A stretch of 64,000 nt of DNA from Bin87 sp963666415 (GTDB lineage Bacteria > Chloroflexota > Dehalococcoidia > Lucifugimonadales > UBA3495), in NCBI GenBank assembly GCA_963666415.2, contig CAXXPD010000002.1, forward strand, positions 1,302,001 through 1,366,000, read 5' to 3'. The position numbers and the translations under genes are program-made. The notes beneath the pieces are model-generated. The model had not been told where the DNA came from. It saw only the letters and a program-made list of their open reading frames with translations, and searched no databases. Shown in pieces: positions 38,010-45,951 of the stretch (position 1 is its first letter; every line of letters starts with the position of its first letter).

Positions 38010-38115
38010 CGTGGCGAGCGCCTCCTCGATTTTGGGTTGCGGTTTTATCGAGGCAATGTGCGCCGCTACGACCGGCAGGCTCTTATTGTCGTTAACCAGC
38101 AACCGCCGCAACGCC
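38010..38115 (-). mobile_element. Diverged terminal remnant of the integrase-core IS
   Basis: Reading the minus strand from about 38108: AACGACAATAAGAGCCTGCC, then CACATTGCCTCGATAAAACC. This parallels the intact element's left end with several differences and an insertion. Confidence 0.45.
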
Positions 38116-38366
38116 CCAGCCGGCTTCTCTGAACATCGCGTCGCGCCGGGCGAACCTGGTGTACCCAATTGGTCCTGGATTCCGGTTTTCACCCACTCGT
38201 TATGTTATGATACCTGCCCTTACGATTGAGCTGGTTTTGTGGGTGGGGCAACCTTAGCACCGTGCATTCACTAGGCTGTTCTTGTGGGGTTGATGTGGGT
38301 GAGGACGTGTTTGTTCATAACCTTGGTTGTTGTCCCGTTTCACAATAAATTCAGGAGGCATTATTT

Positions 38367-38504
38367 ATGACCACCACCAGCGAAGAACGCGTACAAGTTG
38401 CAGAGCCCGTGGAGGAGTCCGCGGAAGAGTCCGTCGAGGAACAGGCTGAAGAAGCCGCCTCTGACGATGACGATGCTTCCGGCGACGAGTCCGACTCCGA
38501 GTAG
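38367..38504 (+). CDS. Small, extremely acidic protein (45 residues)
   Basis: ATG 38367 follows a strong ribosome site (AGGAGG at 38353-38358). The product starts MTTTSEERVQVAEPVEESAE and continues as a run of Glu, Asp, Ser and Ala to the end (DDDDASGDESDSE). More than half of the residues are Glu/Asp/Ser, and there is no hydrophobic core, so it should be disordered. A role as a nucleic-acid mimic, chaperone-like or ion-binding peptide is conceivable but not shown. A perfect hairpin lies 94 bases downstream, and upstream is AT-richer leader DNA, making an independent transcription unit plausible. Confidence 0.5.
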   Translation: MTTTSEERVQVAEPVEESAEESVEEQAEEAASDDDDASGDESDSE

Positions 38505-38597
38505 AGGTTTCTCTCTGGGCTAGTTACCCGGTCGAATCCAGCAGTCGGTCAGCCCGCCGGCTGTTTTTCTGGTTCAGTGTGACCGGGCTTCCGGCTA

Positions 38598-38643
38598 AAT
38601 GAATCAACGCCGCCATCCTTCACGATGGCGGCGTTGATTCATT
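38598..38643. terminator. Perfect 20-bp hairpin between convergent small genes
   Basis: AATGAATCAACGCCGCCATC (38598-38617) is exactly complementary in reverse to 38624-38643, with a six-base loop CTTCAC. It sits between a plus-strand acidic peptide gene and a minus-strand lipoprotein gene, which suits a bidirectional terminator. No long T-run follows in either direction. Confidence 0.65.
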
Positions 38644-38652
38644 CTCCGGCTC

Positions 38653-38922
38653 CTATTTGCAGTAGCGGACGTAGTCGGCCCTGATCTTTCCCATGGTGAG
38701 CTCCCCTCTCTCCATTTGACCACGCAACCTCTCCTCCATCGCCTCGGCACTTAGCGGCACGGTCCCGACGGCGCCGGACGTGGTCATCCGATGCAGGGTG
38801 GTGTTGGTGTCCGTCAGGCATTTGGCGTATCGACGCACCATCCGGTCGTCGGTATCACCTCCGCAGGCCAGCATAACCAAAAGGCAGACCATCATCATCA
38901 GCGTGTTCAACGACCGATGCAC
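38653..38922 (-). CDS. Small lipoprotein (89 residues)
   Basis: The product begins MHRSLNTLMMMVCLLVMLAC, a classical lipoprotein signal with the lipidated Cys at residue 20. About 69 residues of mostly helical, charged sequence follow, with further Cys residues (YAKCLTDTNTT and the C-terminal RYCK). The function is unknown. It would sit on the outer face of the cytoplasmic membrane. It is convergent with the acidic peptide gene and shares the hairpin at 38598 as terminator. Confidence 0.6.
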   Translation of the reverse strand: MHRSLNTLMMMVCLLVMLACGGDTDDRMVRRYAKCLTDTNTTLHRMTTSGAVGTVPLSAEAMEERLRGQMERGELTMGKIRADYVRYCK

Positions 38923-38957
38923 GGTTCATTCTTCCAGGCGCCCTATGACACGAAGTC

Positions 38958-39497
38958 TCAAGGGCGTCTCAAGCCACTGGACGGCTGGTCCGGCATCCTC
39001 TCGGCGAACAGATCGGACGCCACCGCGGCAAAGTCGGCGTCCATGAAATAGCTCTGCAGCGGGCTGTTGGCCGCCATCGGCCGCGACAGCGCCATGCCCC
39101 GCTCCCGCTGGAACCTCCCCAGCACGCGGCCCAACCTAATCAGCAACGAGCGCAACTCCACCAGCGAAAGGTCCGTCCTCTGGCAGAGTGTGTTCCGATG
39201 GATGCCCCTTTCGCCCGCCCGCCACACGTGCCACAACACCCGCCCGGCCACGACATCCAGGCTTGCCGTGAAGTCGGCAGCCAGCTCCTCCGTCCAGCGC
39301 CCGGGCACCAACGCTGCAGAAGTTGCCGTTGTCCCCGGCTCCGGAACAGTGTCCACCGCCGATGTTCTCTCCCCCGTTGGGGCCGGGCGCGGGCCATCCC
39401 GAATCTCGCCGTCTACGGTGTCCCCGCCGCCGATGCGGCGCAGCACCAGGACCACCTCGCCCACGTCACCCTCCAGTTCCAGGTGCAACTTCACCAT
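38958..39497 (-). CDS. Unknown protein with winged-helix-like C-terminal domain
   Basis: The 179-residue product starts at ATG 39497, one base after the stop of the membrane-protein gene, so it is translationally coupled. The N-terminal 25 residues form a hydrophobic/charged strand-like segment (MVKLHLELEGDVGEVVLVLR), followed by a Pro/Thr/Gly-rich linker to about residue 75. The C-terminal part (LAADFTASLDVVAGRVLWHV, then HRNTLCQRTDLSLVELRSLL) looks like a helix-turn-helix or winged helix. It ends with a block also found as a fragment at 37867-38005. It may be a DNA-binding regulator responding to the membrane partner (inference). No family name is recognised. Confidence 0.55.
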   Translation of the reverse strand: MVKLHLELEGDVGEVVLVLRRIGGGDTVDGEIRDGPRPAPTGERTSAVDTVPEPGTTATSAALVPGRWTEELAADFTASLDVVAGRVLWHVWRAGERGIHRNTLCQRTDLSLVELRSLLIRLGRVLGRFQRERGMALSRPMAANSPLQSYFMDADFAAVASDLFAERMPDQPSSGLRRP

Positions 39498-39498
39498 T

Positions 39499-39744
39499 TC
39501 AGTCGTTCCCGCTGGCAGCCCGCCAGCGGCTCCGCCACCACCCGATGGCGATTGCCGCGCCAATGGCGACTACGGACATCCCCACCGTGAACGGCAGCGT
39601 CATCATGATTATCAGCCGGCTGGCTTCCGGCCTGGCGCCCGCTACCGTCACGCCCAACATGGACTGGATTATCACCGCGAGGATCAGGACCGCCCATACG
39701 CCGGCGGTGATCCAGACTGTTCTTCGCACGATGGAGTTCGACAT
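39499..39744 (-). CDS. Small two-helix membrane protein (81 residues)
   Basis: From ATG 39744 the sequence begins MSNSIVRRTVWITAGVWAVL. Two hydrophobic segments are visible (about residues 9-30 and 42-66), separated by a short loop with GARPEAS and ending with basic residues (GWWRSRWRAA). The product is therefore a hairpin membrane protein with its C-terminus probably in the cytoplasm. It is the first gene of a pair with the winged-helix-like protein. Its function is unknown. Confidence 0.55.
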   Translation of the reverse strand: MSNSIVRRTVWITAGVWAVLILAVIIQSMLGVTVAGARPEASRLIIMMTLPFTVGMSVVAIGAAIAIGWWRSRWRAASGND

Positions 39745-39807
39745 GGCTGCACCTGCGCAAATCGGATCTGCTGATTGCCGCAGATTATACAGTTCGGCCA
39801 CTCCTGA

Positions 39808-39835
39808 TCGACGACAATAAGTCCTGCCGGTTCCT
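39808..39835 (+). repeat. Possible IS terminal repeat scar
   Basis: GATCGACGACAATAAGTCCT followed by GCCGG differs at few positions from the terminal repeat of the integrase-core IS at 58813. No further element sequence follows. Confidence 0.4.
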
Positions 39836-39997
39836 GCGTGTCATCGTCCAGGAACTTCAGGCCAGCGAATTGAGAGATGGACCGGGCCATTAGGCCGGCC
39901 ACTCGCTACAGTACAGCTCTCTTGTGATCAGAGCTGCTTGATGATGGCAGACTGCGCCGGCCCTCGCGCGGTAGAATGCCATACTGGAAGGGTGCCG

Positions 39998-40225
39998 ATG
40001 AACCAGCCTAAGCCAGCTGCCATCTTTGACCATTGTCAGCATTGCGGCGTGATCACGGTCTGGCAGTACCGGGTGGACAATCAGGACGCCGGTGCGGAAG
40101 GCGGGGATTACCGGTGTCAGGATTGCCAGTGTTGCGGCCAGTCGGCCGACGAAGTTGCCGAACGTCTCGCCCAGGCTGTCGCCAACCTTGACGATCATGA
40201 ACCGTACCCGACGTTCGATAGTTGA
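39998..40225 (+). CDS. Small Cys-rich, zinc-ribbon-like protein (75 residues)
   Basis: ATG 39998 is preceded by GGAAGGG. The product begins MNQPKPAAIFDHCQHCGVIT and has a second Cys cluster YRCQDCQCCG about 27 residues later. The CxxC pairs separated by a loop suggest a zinc ribbon. The C-terminal 30 residues are an acidic helix (DEVAERLAQAVANLDDH). It is not assigned to a family. A 158-residue ORF on the opposite strand covers the same DNA but has no recognisable features, so I favour this one. Confidence 0.45.
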   Translation: MNQPKPAAIFDHCQHCGVITVWQYRVDNQDAGAEGGDYRCQDCQCCGQSADEVAERLAQAVANLDDHEPYPTFDS

Positions 40226-40283
40226 GATGGACCGGCGACCGGTAGTTGGCCGCGTCGGCATTGATTCCTGGCGCCCATGCTCA

Positions 40284-40427
40284 CTACTGGGGGTGGCCGC
40301 CCTCGCGGCATTGGGGGTGTCGGGTGCCGCCGATGCGGGCCAGGTGCGAGGGTAATTGGTCGCCACAGACGTCGCAGTTCTCCGGCGGCTTTGGAAATGG
40401 GGACGATTTGTCAGATGGTGAGGTCAT
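40284..40427 (-). CDS. Small zinc-binding-type protein (47 residues)
   Basis: The product begins MTSPSDKSSPFPKPPENCDV. The Cys/His pattern CDVCGDQLPSHLARIGGTRH followed by PQC gives a probable four-ligand zinc site. GGAG lies 8 bases upstream of the start. The function is unknown. Short proteins with this layout can be adaptor or DNA-associated peptides. Confidence 0.45.
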   Translation of the reverse strand: MTSPSDKSSPFPKPPENCDVCGDQLPSHLARIGGTRHPQCREGGHPQ

Positions 40428-40621
40428 GGGGCCCACTCCAGCAGCCTGGGAATGACGGGTTACCCAACCATCCTACACGCCAGCGCGGAGCTGCCGTCAG
40501 GGCGGGAATGGTTGAAAACCGGTCGTACGAAATGAGTGTTGAGATGCTATCTCCTTTGTCAGCAGCGGAGCTGACGCGGAGGGGTACAATACAAGGGCAG
40601 TCCAGTCAAAAGGAGCATTCG

Positions 40622-40711
40622 ATGTTCAGAGTATCCGCGCCGCCCAAACCGCAGACCCCCGGGCCAAGCAGACCCACCCCTCCAGCCCCGCACGAGGGTC
40701 GGTCAGGGTAA
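40622..40711 (+). CDS. Possible 29-residue proline-rich peptide
   Basis: ATG 40622 follows AAAGGAG at a spacing of 6 bases. The peptide begins MFRVSAPPKPQTPGPSRPTP and is basic and Pro-rich. A good ribosome site is the only support; it may be chance. Confidence 0.3.
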   Translation: MFRVSAPPKPQTPGPSRPTPPAPHEGRSG

Positions 40712-40789
40712 ATACCAGGCCTGGCGACGGCGACTCTCCCGGCTCGATGCCGGCCGGGCGCTTTCATTGGGGAGAAGTGCTGGAGAGTT

Positions 40790-41510
40790 TTCTGGGCCAG
40801 CCTCCTTTGGCTGGCTTTCCTGTGCTCGTTGACGGCTCGGGGGCTCAGCGGGGTGGCACTGGTAACCTCCGATGCTCACCAGAGCCTGCCCCTGCGAAAG
40901 CAGGGGGGCTGAAGAACGCCATCGCCGCGGTGTTCGCTGGGGCCAGCTGGCAGCGCTGCCGCACTCACTTCATGGCCAACCTGCTCACCCGAGTGCCCAA
41001 GCGCGCCCTCCTGAGCTTGTCGAAGGGCCGGCGTGGCCACCATGGTCCGCACCATCTACCAGCAACTGTCTCCCGCAGAGGTCCACGGCCAATTGGACCG
41101 GGTGGTGGAACAACTCCGGGAGCCCTTTCCCCAGGTGGCCGAGCTGCTGGCGGACGCCGCGCCGGACATCCTGGCCTTCACGGCCTTCCCAGTGGCCCAC
41201 TGGCAGAAGCTGTGGTCCAACAACCCGCAGGAACGGCTGAACCGGGAGATAAGGCGCCGGACTGACTGGTGGGCATCTTCCCCAACCGGCTATCGGCGCG
41301 GCGCCTGGTGGGCGCGGTGCTGGCCGAGCAACACGACGAATGGGCCGAAGCCCGCCGCTACCTCACCATCCCCAACGCCGCCGGCAACGAGGCACTGCCG
41401 AAGCCCAATATGCTGGACGCAGCGGCCTGATCAACATCAAAAGGGATGACGCGCTTTTACACTACTTGACGGGACACTACCAGACCCCATACGCGCTCAT
41501 CTTCTGGTTT
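40790..41510 (+). pseudogene. IS256-family remnant with two short palindromic insertions
   Basis: The homology begins in patches near 40860 (GLKNAIAAVFAGASWQRCRT). It continues to the C-terminal third of the transposase (MVRTIYQQLSPAEVHGQL, AHWQKLWSNNPQERLNREI) and the element end at about 41478-41505 (TGTCCCGTCAAGTAG in reverse). Relative to the copy at 16927, extra palindromic sequence is present at 40883-40905 and about 41008-41026, and another frameshift occurs near 41265. The first two catalytic Asp segments are missing or scrambled. Confidence 0.75.
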
Positions 41511-41692
41511 CGCACATCCTCCACACCTGGCATCTCGCCGGCCTGATCGATACCATCGACGATGAGCGTGGCTACATGCCGGATCAGGACCTCCGATCAT
41601 TCCTCGGCGTCGCGACCGCAGACGCGATACCGGACGATGTGGACGTGGTCGTAAAGCGGCTTCAGGCGGCCGTCACCGATGCGGTGGGCTGA
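41483..41692 (+). pseudogene. C-terminal remnant of an unknown protein cut by IS256
   Basis: Directly after the IS256 end an open frame without a start reads HLLVSHILHTWHLAGLIDTI, then MPDQDLRSFLGVATADAIPD and VVVKRLQAAVTDAVG to a stop at 41690-41692. It looks like a genuine protein tail. The family is not recognised. Confidence 0.4.
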
Positions 41693-42070
41693 TCCGACGG
41701 TGAGGTACAACGGTGTCGGACCGACCCCAAGCAGGAGTGGAACATTGGGCTAGCGTACCTGAGTAATTCTCATCGCACCGCAAATGTGGATTCCACGTTG
41801 ACCTTAGTTTAGAATGATCGCGCGGAAACGCGCAGCATAACCAAAGAGCTTCTATGTACGCTATTCTGCACACCTCAGAATGCCACGCCACTCATCTTTT
41901 CGGTGGATTGGGGCTAAGGTCCCGTTTGAGAAGCAGAGCTTTAGAGCCGTTGAAATTCTCCAACGCCTGCCTGCGGAGGGGTGACAGTTGAAGATTGAAG
42001 TGACCTGATTCAGGATTACATCGCTGACTGCGACATCAGGTGGAGGTTGGGGCGAGAAGGATGAAATACC
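41693..42070. other. Intergenic region with IS1380 terminal scar
   Basis: CACTCATCTTTTCGGTGGAT followed by TGGGGCTAA at about 41889-41915 equals the right end of the IS1380 at 5837. No other element sequence is visible, and there is no gene. GAGAAGG at 42054 is the ribosome site of the next gene. Confidence 0.55.
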
Positions 42071-42781
42071 ATGAAGCAGATCTATCATTTCAGCGATCAG
42101 CTCGGCAGTGTGGACAGCATTCCATGTCCTGAGAAGAATCACAGTGGACGGTACAGTCGGGATCACATCCCAACCAAAGCACTGTTGAACCCTCCTTATC
42201 CAGAAAATCTTATGGACGTGGGAATGTGCAAGGAGTGTAACTCCGGTTTCGCAAAGGACGAAGAATACTTTAGTGCGTTCCTCGCGTCAGTAATCTCCGG
42301 ATCGATTGACCCAGACCCACTGCAGTTCCCTACGGCTTCCCGAATTCTGGCTTACAATCGCGGCTTGCGGAGTCGAATTGATGCTGCTCGGCGGATTGAG
42401 GCCACCCCCGGGAAAGATCCTGTAGTCATATGGACACCGGAGCTTGAACGAATAGAGCAGGTCATTGTGAAGAACGCTCGTGGGCACGTGCTGTTTGAGC
42501 TCGGGCAAGCCATCGAGTTGCCTCCAACTCATGTGAAAATAGCACCGATCGAGCAACTGACCCCTCCGCAGTTGAGTCAATTCGAACATCCACAGGGTCC
42601 CTCTGGATGGCCGGACGTGGGCAGCAGATTGATGCTGCGCCTGCTCGAAACCGGCGAGTGTGGAGGGGGAGGTTGGATAGAAGTTCAAAACGGTGTCTAT
42701 CGCTACGCTGTTGATGAATTGCCCAGGGTGCGAGTAGTTCTACGAGAATACTTGGCGGCTGAGGTAGCTTGGGATGAATGA
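42071..42781 (+). CDS. HNH-like nuclease domain protein
   Basis: The 236-residue protein has an N-terminal HNH-type module. CPEKNHSGRYSRDHIPTKAL (residues 19-38) includes Asp31-His32, and MCKECNSGFAKDEEYFSAFL (52-71) gives a CxxCN zinc/active-site pair, as in HNH endonucleases of the RDHxP...CxxCN form. The rest is an unassigned alpha/beta region ending with many charged residues. It would bind metal and cut or nick DNA or RNA. The start has GAGAAGG upstream. A PD-(D/E)XK-like gene follows on the same strand after about 225 bases, and transposon scars flank both, consistent with a mobile defence cassette. Confidence 0.68.
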   Translation: MKQIYHFSDQLGSVDSIPCPEKNHSGRYSRDHIPTKALLNPPYPENLMDVGMCKECNSGFAKDEEYFSAFLASVISGSIDPDPLQFPTASRILAYNRGLRSRIDAARRIEATPGKDPVVIWTPELERIEQVIVKNARGHVLFELGQAIELPPTHVKIAPIEQLTPPQLSQFEHPQGPSGWPDVGSRLMLRLLETGECGGGGWIEVQNGVYRYAVDELPRVRVVLREYLAAEVAWDE

Positions 42782-43005
42782 CGCATCCCGAATACCCTGA
42801 AAGGCTGGCAGCCGATTGGCAACGTCCAGGGAATCCGCTGGCTCCATCCAGATGGATAAATCAGCGTTTAGGAATTGATTGAGACCGGAAAGGGATATGG
42901 GGTTGGTATGTGCAGCCCGCGCGCTTCGATGGGAGACCTGCCCAATCCGAAAATACTGCGCCACCGAGACAGTTCGCTTGGTGACAGCAGCTTGTGGGAG
43001 AGAAA

Positions 43006-44645
43006 GTGATAGATTCGAAACCGTCGGATATCCTGACGGAACTCATACGCAGGGAGGAGGAGCGCATACTCTCAAGCTTACCTGGAGAGAGGCGATGGGG
43101 ACTTCTGGAACTGGTCCGGGCTATTGACCATTATCTTGTCTATGTCCTTGGACTCGATGAGAAGAACCGAGAGGAAGAGATAGACAGTGAAAGATGGGAT
43201 CTCTTCAGGTATGGTCAAAGCAAAGCCGTCTCGCTTTTTACAGATCGGTCCAGCACCTTACCAGGTCCATCCTTGACACGGTCGGCACGGGCCCTGGTGG
43301 AACTTTCTATGCCATAGATATGGCCTGGTGGTCCTCCAAAGAAATTCATGCTATGGGTGTTCTCGAGGAAGTAGGTGTTGAGGCTCTCGAAGCCAACGAA
43401 CTTCGCATTTTTCACAAAATAGCCACAGAGATGGACCAGCAAATACGCGACCAGACTATGACGATCAGACCGAGCATCTTGGAGCTGATGTCTCCTCTGG
43501 TATCACCTTGGCAAGATCATTTCCTCCAATACGATACGAACCCGGATATCGATAGTTATTTTCGATTTCAAGGACTCCTTTGGGCACGCTCGCATTATGA
43601 ACCAGGGCAGGACGCTTTCCCGCCTAATGCGACTTTTGGAGACTTGCCGTTCATGTTGTATAGGGAAGTTGTCGTTGAGGTGATCGGTTGGGTGCTCAAG
43701 CACATCGCCTTCAGCTCCCTCCTCCGTTCAAAACACACACATCTAGATATGCGTAACCTACTCACAGTAACAACGGGCGAGAACCGACTTCATGGTTATC
43801 TATCAGGCGCCTTCGATATTACGGAAAGAGAAGCTCGGCAGGTGCTGGATACACTGAAGTTGACGCCGGATAACATACAGGCTCACACGTCAGAACCTGC
43901 CGTCGATATCGCTCCATTCTTGAATATCAACTCCACAACTGTAGTCTTCTCAATCGCGGGAACGTTGATTAGTCCGTTTGATTTCATGCTTGCCGAACTG
44001 TACAGGCGATACCGCAGGGATTGGGATCACGCCGTGAACGGACGAGAAGAATACTTTCGGAGGGAGTTGCACGATCTATTCCCAACCCCGAGGTTTGCCA
44101 CGGCCGAGAAGCCGTTGAAACTGAGGAACGAAGGGGTCGTTGCAACGGATATAGATGCTGCCGTTTTTGACACAACGACCGGAACTCTTGGGTTGTTCCA
44201 GTTGAAATGGCAGGATCCCTTTGGGACGTCTATGAGAAAGCGAAACTCCAAGATGATGAATTTCCTTGAGGAAACGAACCGATGGGTTTCCACAGTTAGC
44301 TCGATTCTTCTTGAGAACCCGAGAGCACTTGATCATCTGCTTGGTGAGAGAGCGATCCGAATTCATGATACGAAGAGAATCCAATTGTTTGTCATAGGCC
44401 GTCACTTTTCCCACTTTTCCGGTGGGGCATACCGGGATTCCAGGGCTGCCTGGGGTACGTGGCCGCAGGTGATCCGCCTGTTTAAAGAGTCACATATGGG
44501 CTCCGATCCTCTCACGTGGCTACACGAGATGCTCCAGGAACAGTCACCCTCACTAAGAACACCAATTACCGTTGAGGCCTACGAGATGCAGGTTGGCGAA
44601 TACCGGATCAGATACGATCCAGTATCAACGGAACGAGGTCCTTGA
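43006..44645 (+). pseudogene. PD-(D/E)XK-like protein, single-base frameshift near the N-terminus
   Basis: The first part (GTG 43006 after GGGAGAGA) gives VIDSKPSDILTELIRREEER to YGQSKAVSLF. A second frame then carries the protein on from SVQHLTRSILDTVGTGPGG to the stop at 44645. Adding one T to the T5 run at 43235-43239 fuses them into about 546 residues. The C-terminal half has ATDIDAAVFDTTTGTLGLFQ and QLKWQDPFGTS, matching the D...Q/E-x-K nuclease core with Asp, Gln and Lys. Residues between show alternating helix and strand without a known family. If the indel is an assembly error the gene is intact; the second ORF alone (GTG/ATG near 43194) would lack about 70 residues. Confidence 0.6.
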
Positions 44646-44789
44646 CTAGCAGGATGTTAAAATGGGGGGTTGCCGGTGGCGGAAGAGTGATGAAGGAACA
44701 CCAGACTGTGAGGGTCGCTGGCTGGTTTGCTGTTATCGAGGTATGGCTGATGCTGCGTATGGGGTTGTTTCGGAGTGTCCGGGCGTTCT

Positions 44790-45345
44790 CGGCGGTTTTC
44801 AGTACAGACTGATCCCGCGGATCACGCCGTCGCCGCCGTCAGTTTGGCCAGCCGCACCAGGTTGTAGCTGGCGGTGGTCATTTCCATCCAGAACCGGTTG
44901 CGAGCCACCCCGCAGTACCGCAGTTTCCGGCCACCGCCCACCGTCTTCACCCAGCCGAAGACCTCTTCAATCCGTTTCCTGGCCCGCTGACTGACCCGGT
45001 AGGCCCCATGCCGGGTGGTGCGTCGGTCAATGGCCGAGCGCTGCTTCTGCGCCACGTGGGGTGTTACCTTCATCTTCCGGCATTCCTTGACGAAACCCCG
45101 GGTGTCGTAGCCACGATCCGCGCCGACGGTGATGCGTCCAGATCCCGGCGCTGACGCCAGCATCTCCAGCGCGGCGACCCGCTCCCAGGTCCCATTGGCG
45201 GGTGTGAGGCGCACGTCCACCACCAGACCCTCCCGATTGTCCATCCGCACGTGAGCCCCGAAACATAGACGCGCTTCCTTGCCTTTGCCCTTCCTGGCCA
45301 ACCTGGCCTCTGGGTCCGTGGTGGACCGGTGGGTCTCATTGCTGC
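44790..45345 (-). pseudogene. IS5/IS1182-type transposase, C-terminal part
   Basis: The fragment encodes SNETHRSTTDPEARLARKGK, then GADRGYDTRGFVKECR (second catalytic Asp) and RKRIEEVFGWVKTVGGGRKL (Glu). This is the second half of a DDE transposase, ending normally at 44822. The 5' half is missing because the integrase-core IS terminus begins at about 45347. Confidence 0.8.
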
Positions 45346-45346
45346 T

Positions 45347-45631
45347 GATTAACGACAATTAGTCCTGCCGCGCATTGCCTCAACAAAACCGTTACCCAAC
45401 GCAAGTGGTTGCCTCAAATAAAATATTACCCAAAATCGGGGAGGCAATCGCGTGGGAGGAGGCATCAGAAAGATGGCAAAACAGGAATTGCTGGCGACGA
45501 TCCGAGACCGCTACCGAGCTTCATCGAAGCGGGAGAAAAGCCGGATTCTCGGCGAGTTCATCGCGGTGACCGGACACCATCGCAAGCATGGCATCAGGCT
45601 GCTGGGGCAGTCCGGCAACGATTGGGAGCAG
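45347..45631 (+). mobile_element. 5' remnant of the integrase-core IS
   Basis: AACGACAATTAGTCCTGCC, the CATTGCCTCAACAAAACCGT leader and the first 55 or so transposase codons (MAKQELLATIRDRYRASSKR, then HHRKHGIRLLGQSGNDWEQ) are present. They are nearly identical to the intact copy at 58813. It is broken off at about 45631 against an ISNCY remnant. Confidence 0.8.
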
Positions 45632-45950
45632 TGTCACCGCCGCAGGTATGGCGTTGACCGGTCTGCGGCCACGGTGGTCGTGTGCCAGGGCCGCTGCTCC
45701 TTCCTCCCGGTAGGCCGGTCGTGATGCGGCGGGCGTGGCGTGTGCTGACACCCATCAACTCGGCCGCTTGATCCAATGCAATCTGCTCCGCTAGCAGGCT
45801 GTTCAAAACCTGGATTCTCGTCTGTTCTTTTGGCGTCAATGTCACATTCTCCATGCGGTGAGTGTGATATTTCTGCTGGCCAGTTAGCGAGGACCTTTTC
45901 GCCGCACAACGACACCCCAGTGGTACGTTTTGCCGCCGCCCTTGACACCC
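45632..45950 (-). pseudogene. ISNCY transposase, N-terminal remnant
   Basis: From ATG 45854 it reads MENVTLTPKEQTRIQVLNSL and LDQAAELMGVSTRHARRIT, parallel to the intact transposase at 12792. A frameshift occurs near residue 48 (GLPGGRSSGP replaces the expected frame), and the sequence is truncated near 45632. Its 5' non-coding end runs to about 45950 and replaces the natural C-terminus of the neighbouring FN3 protein. Confidence 0.75.
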
Positions 45951-45951
45951 A

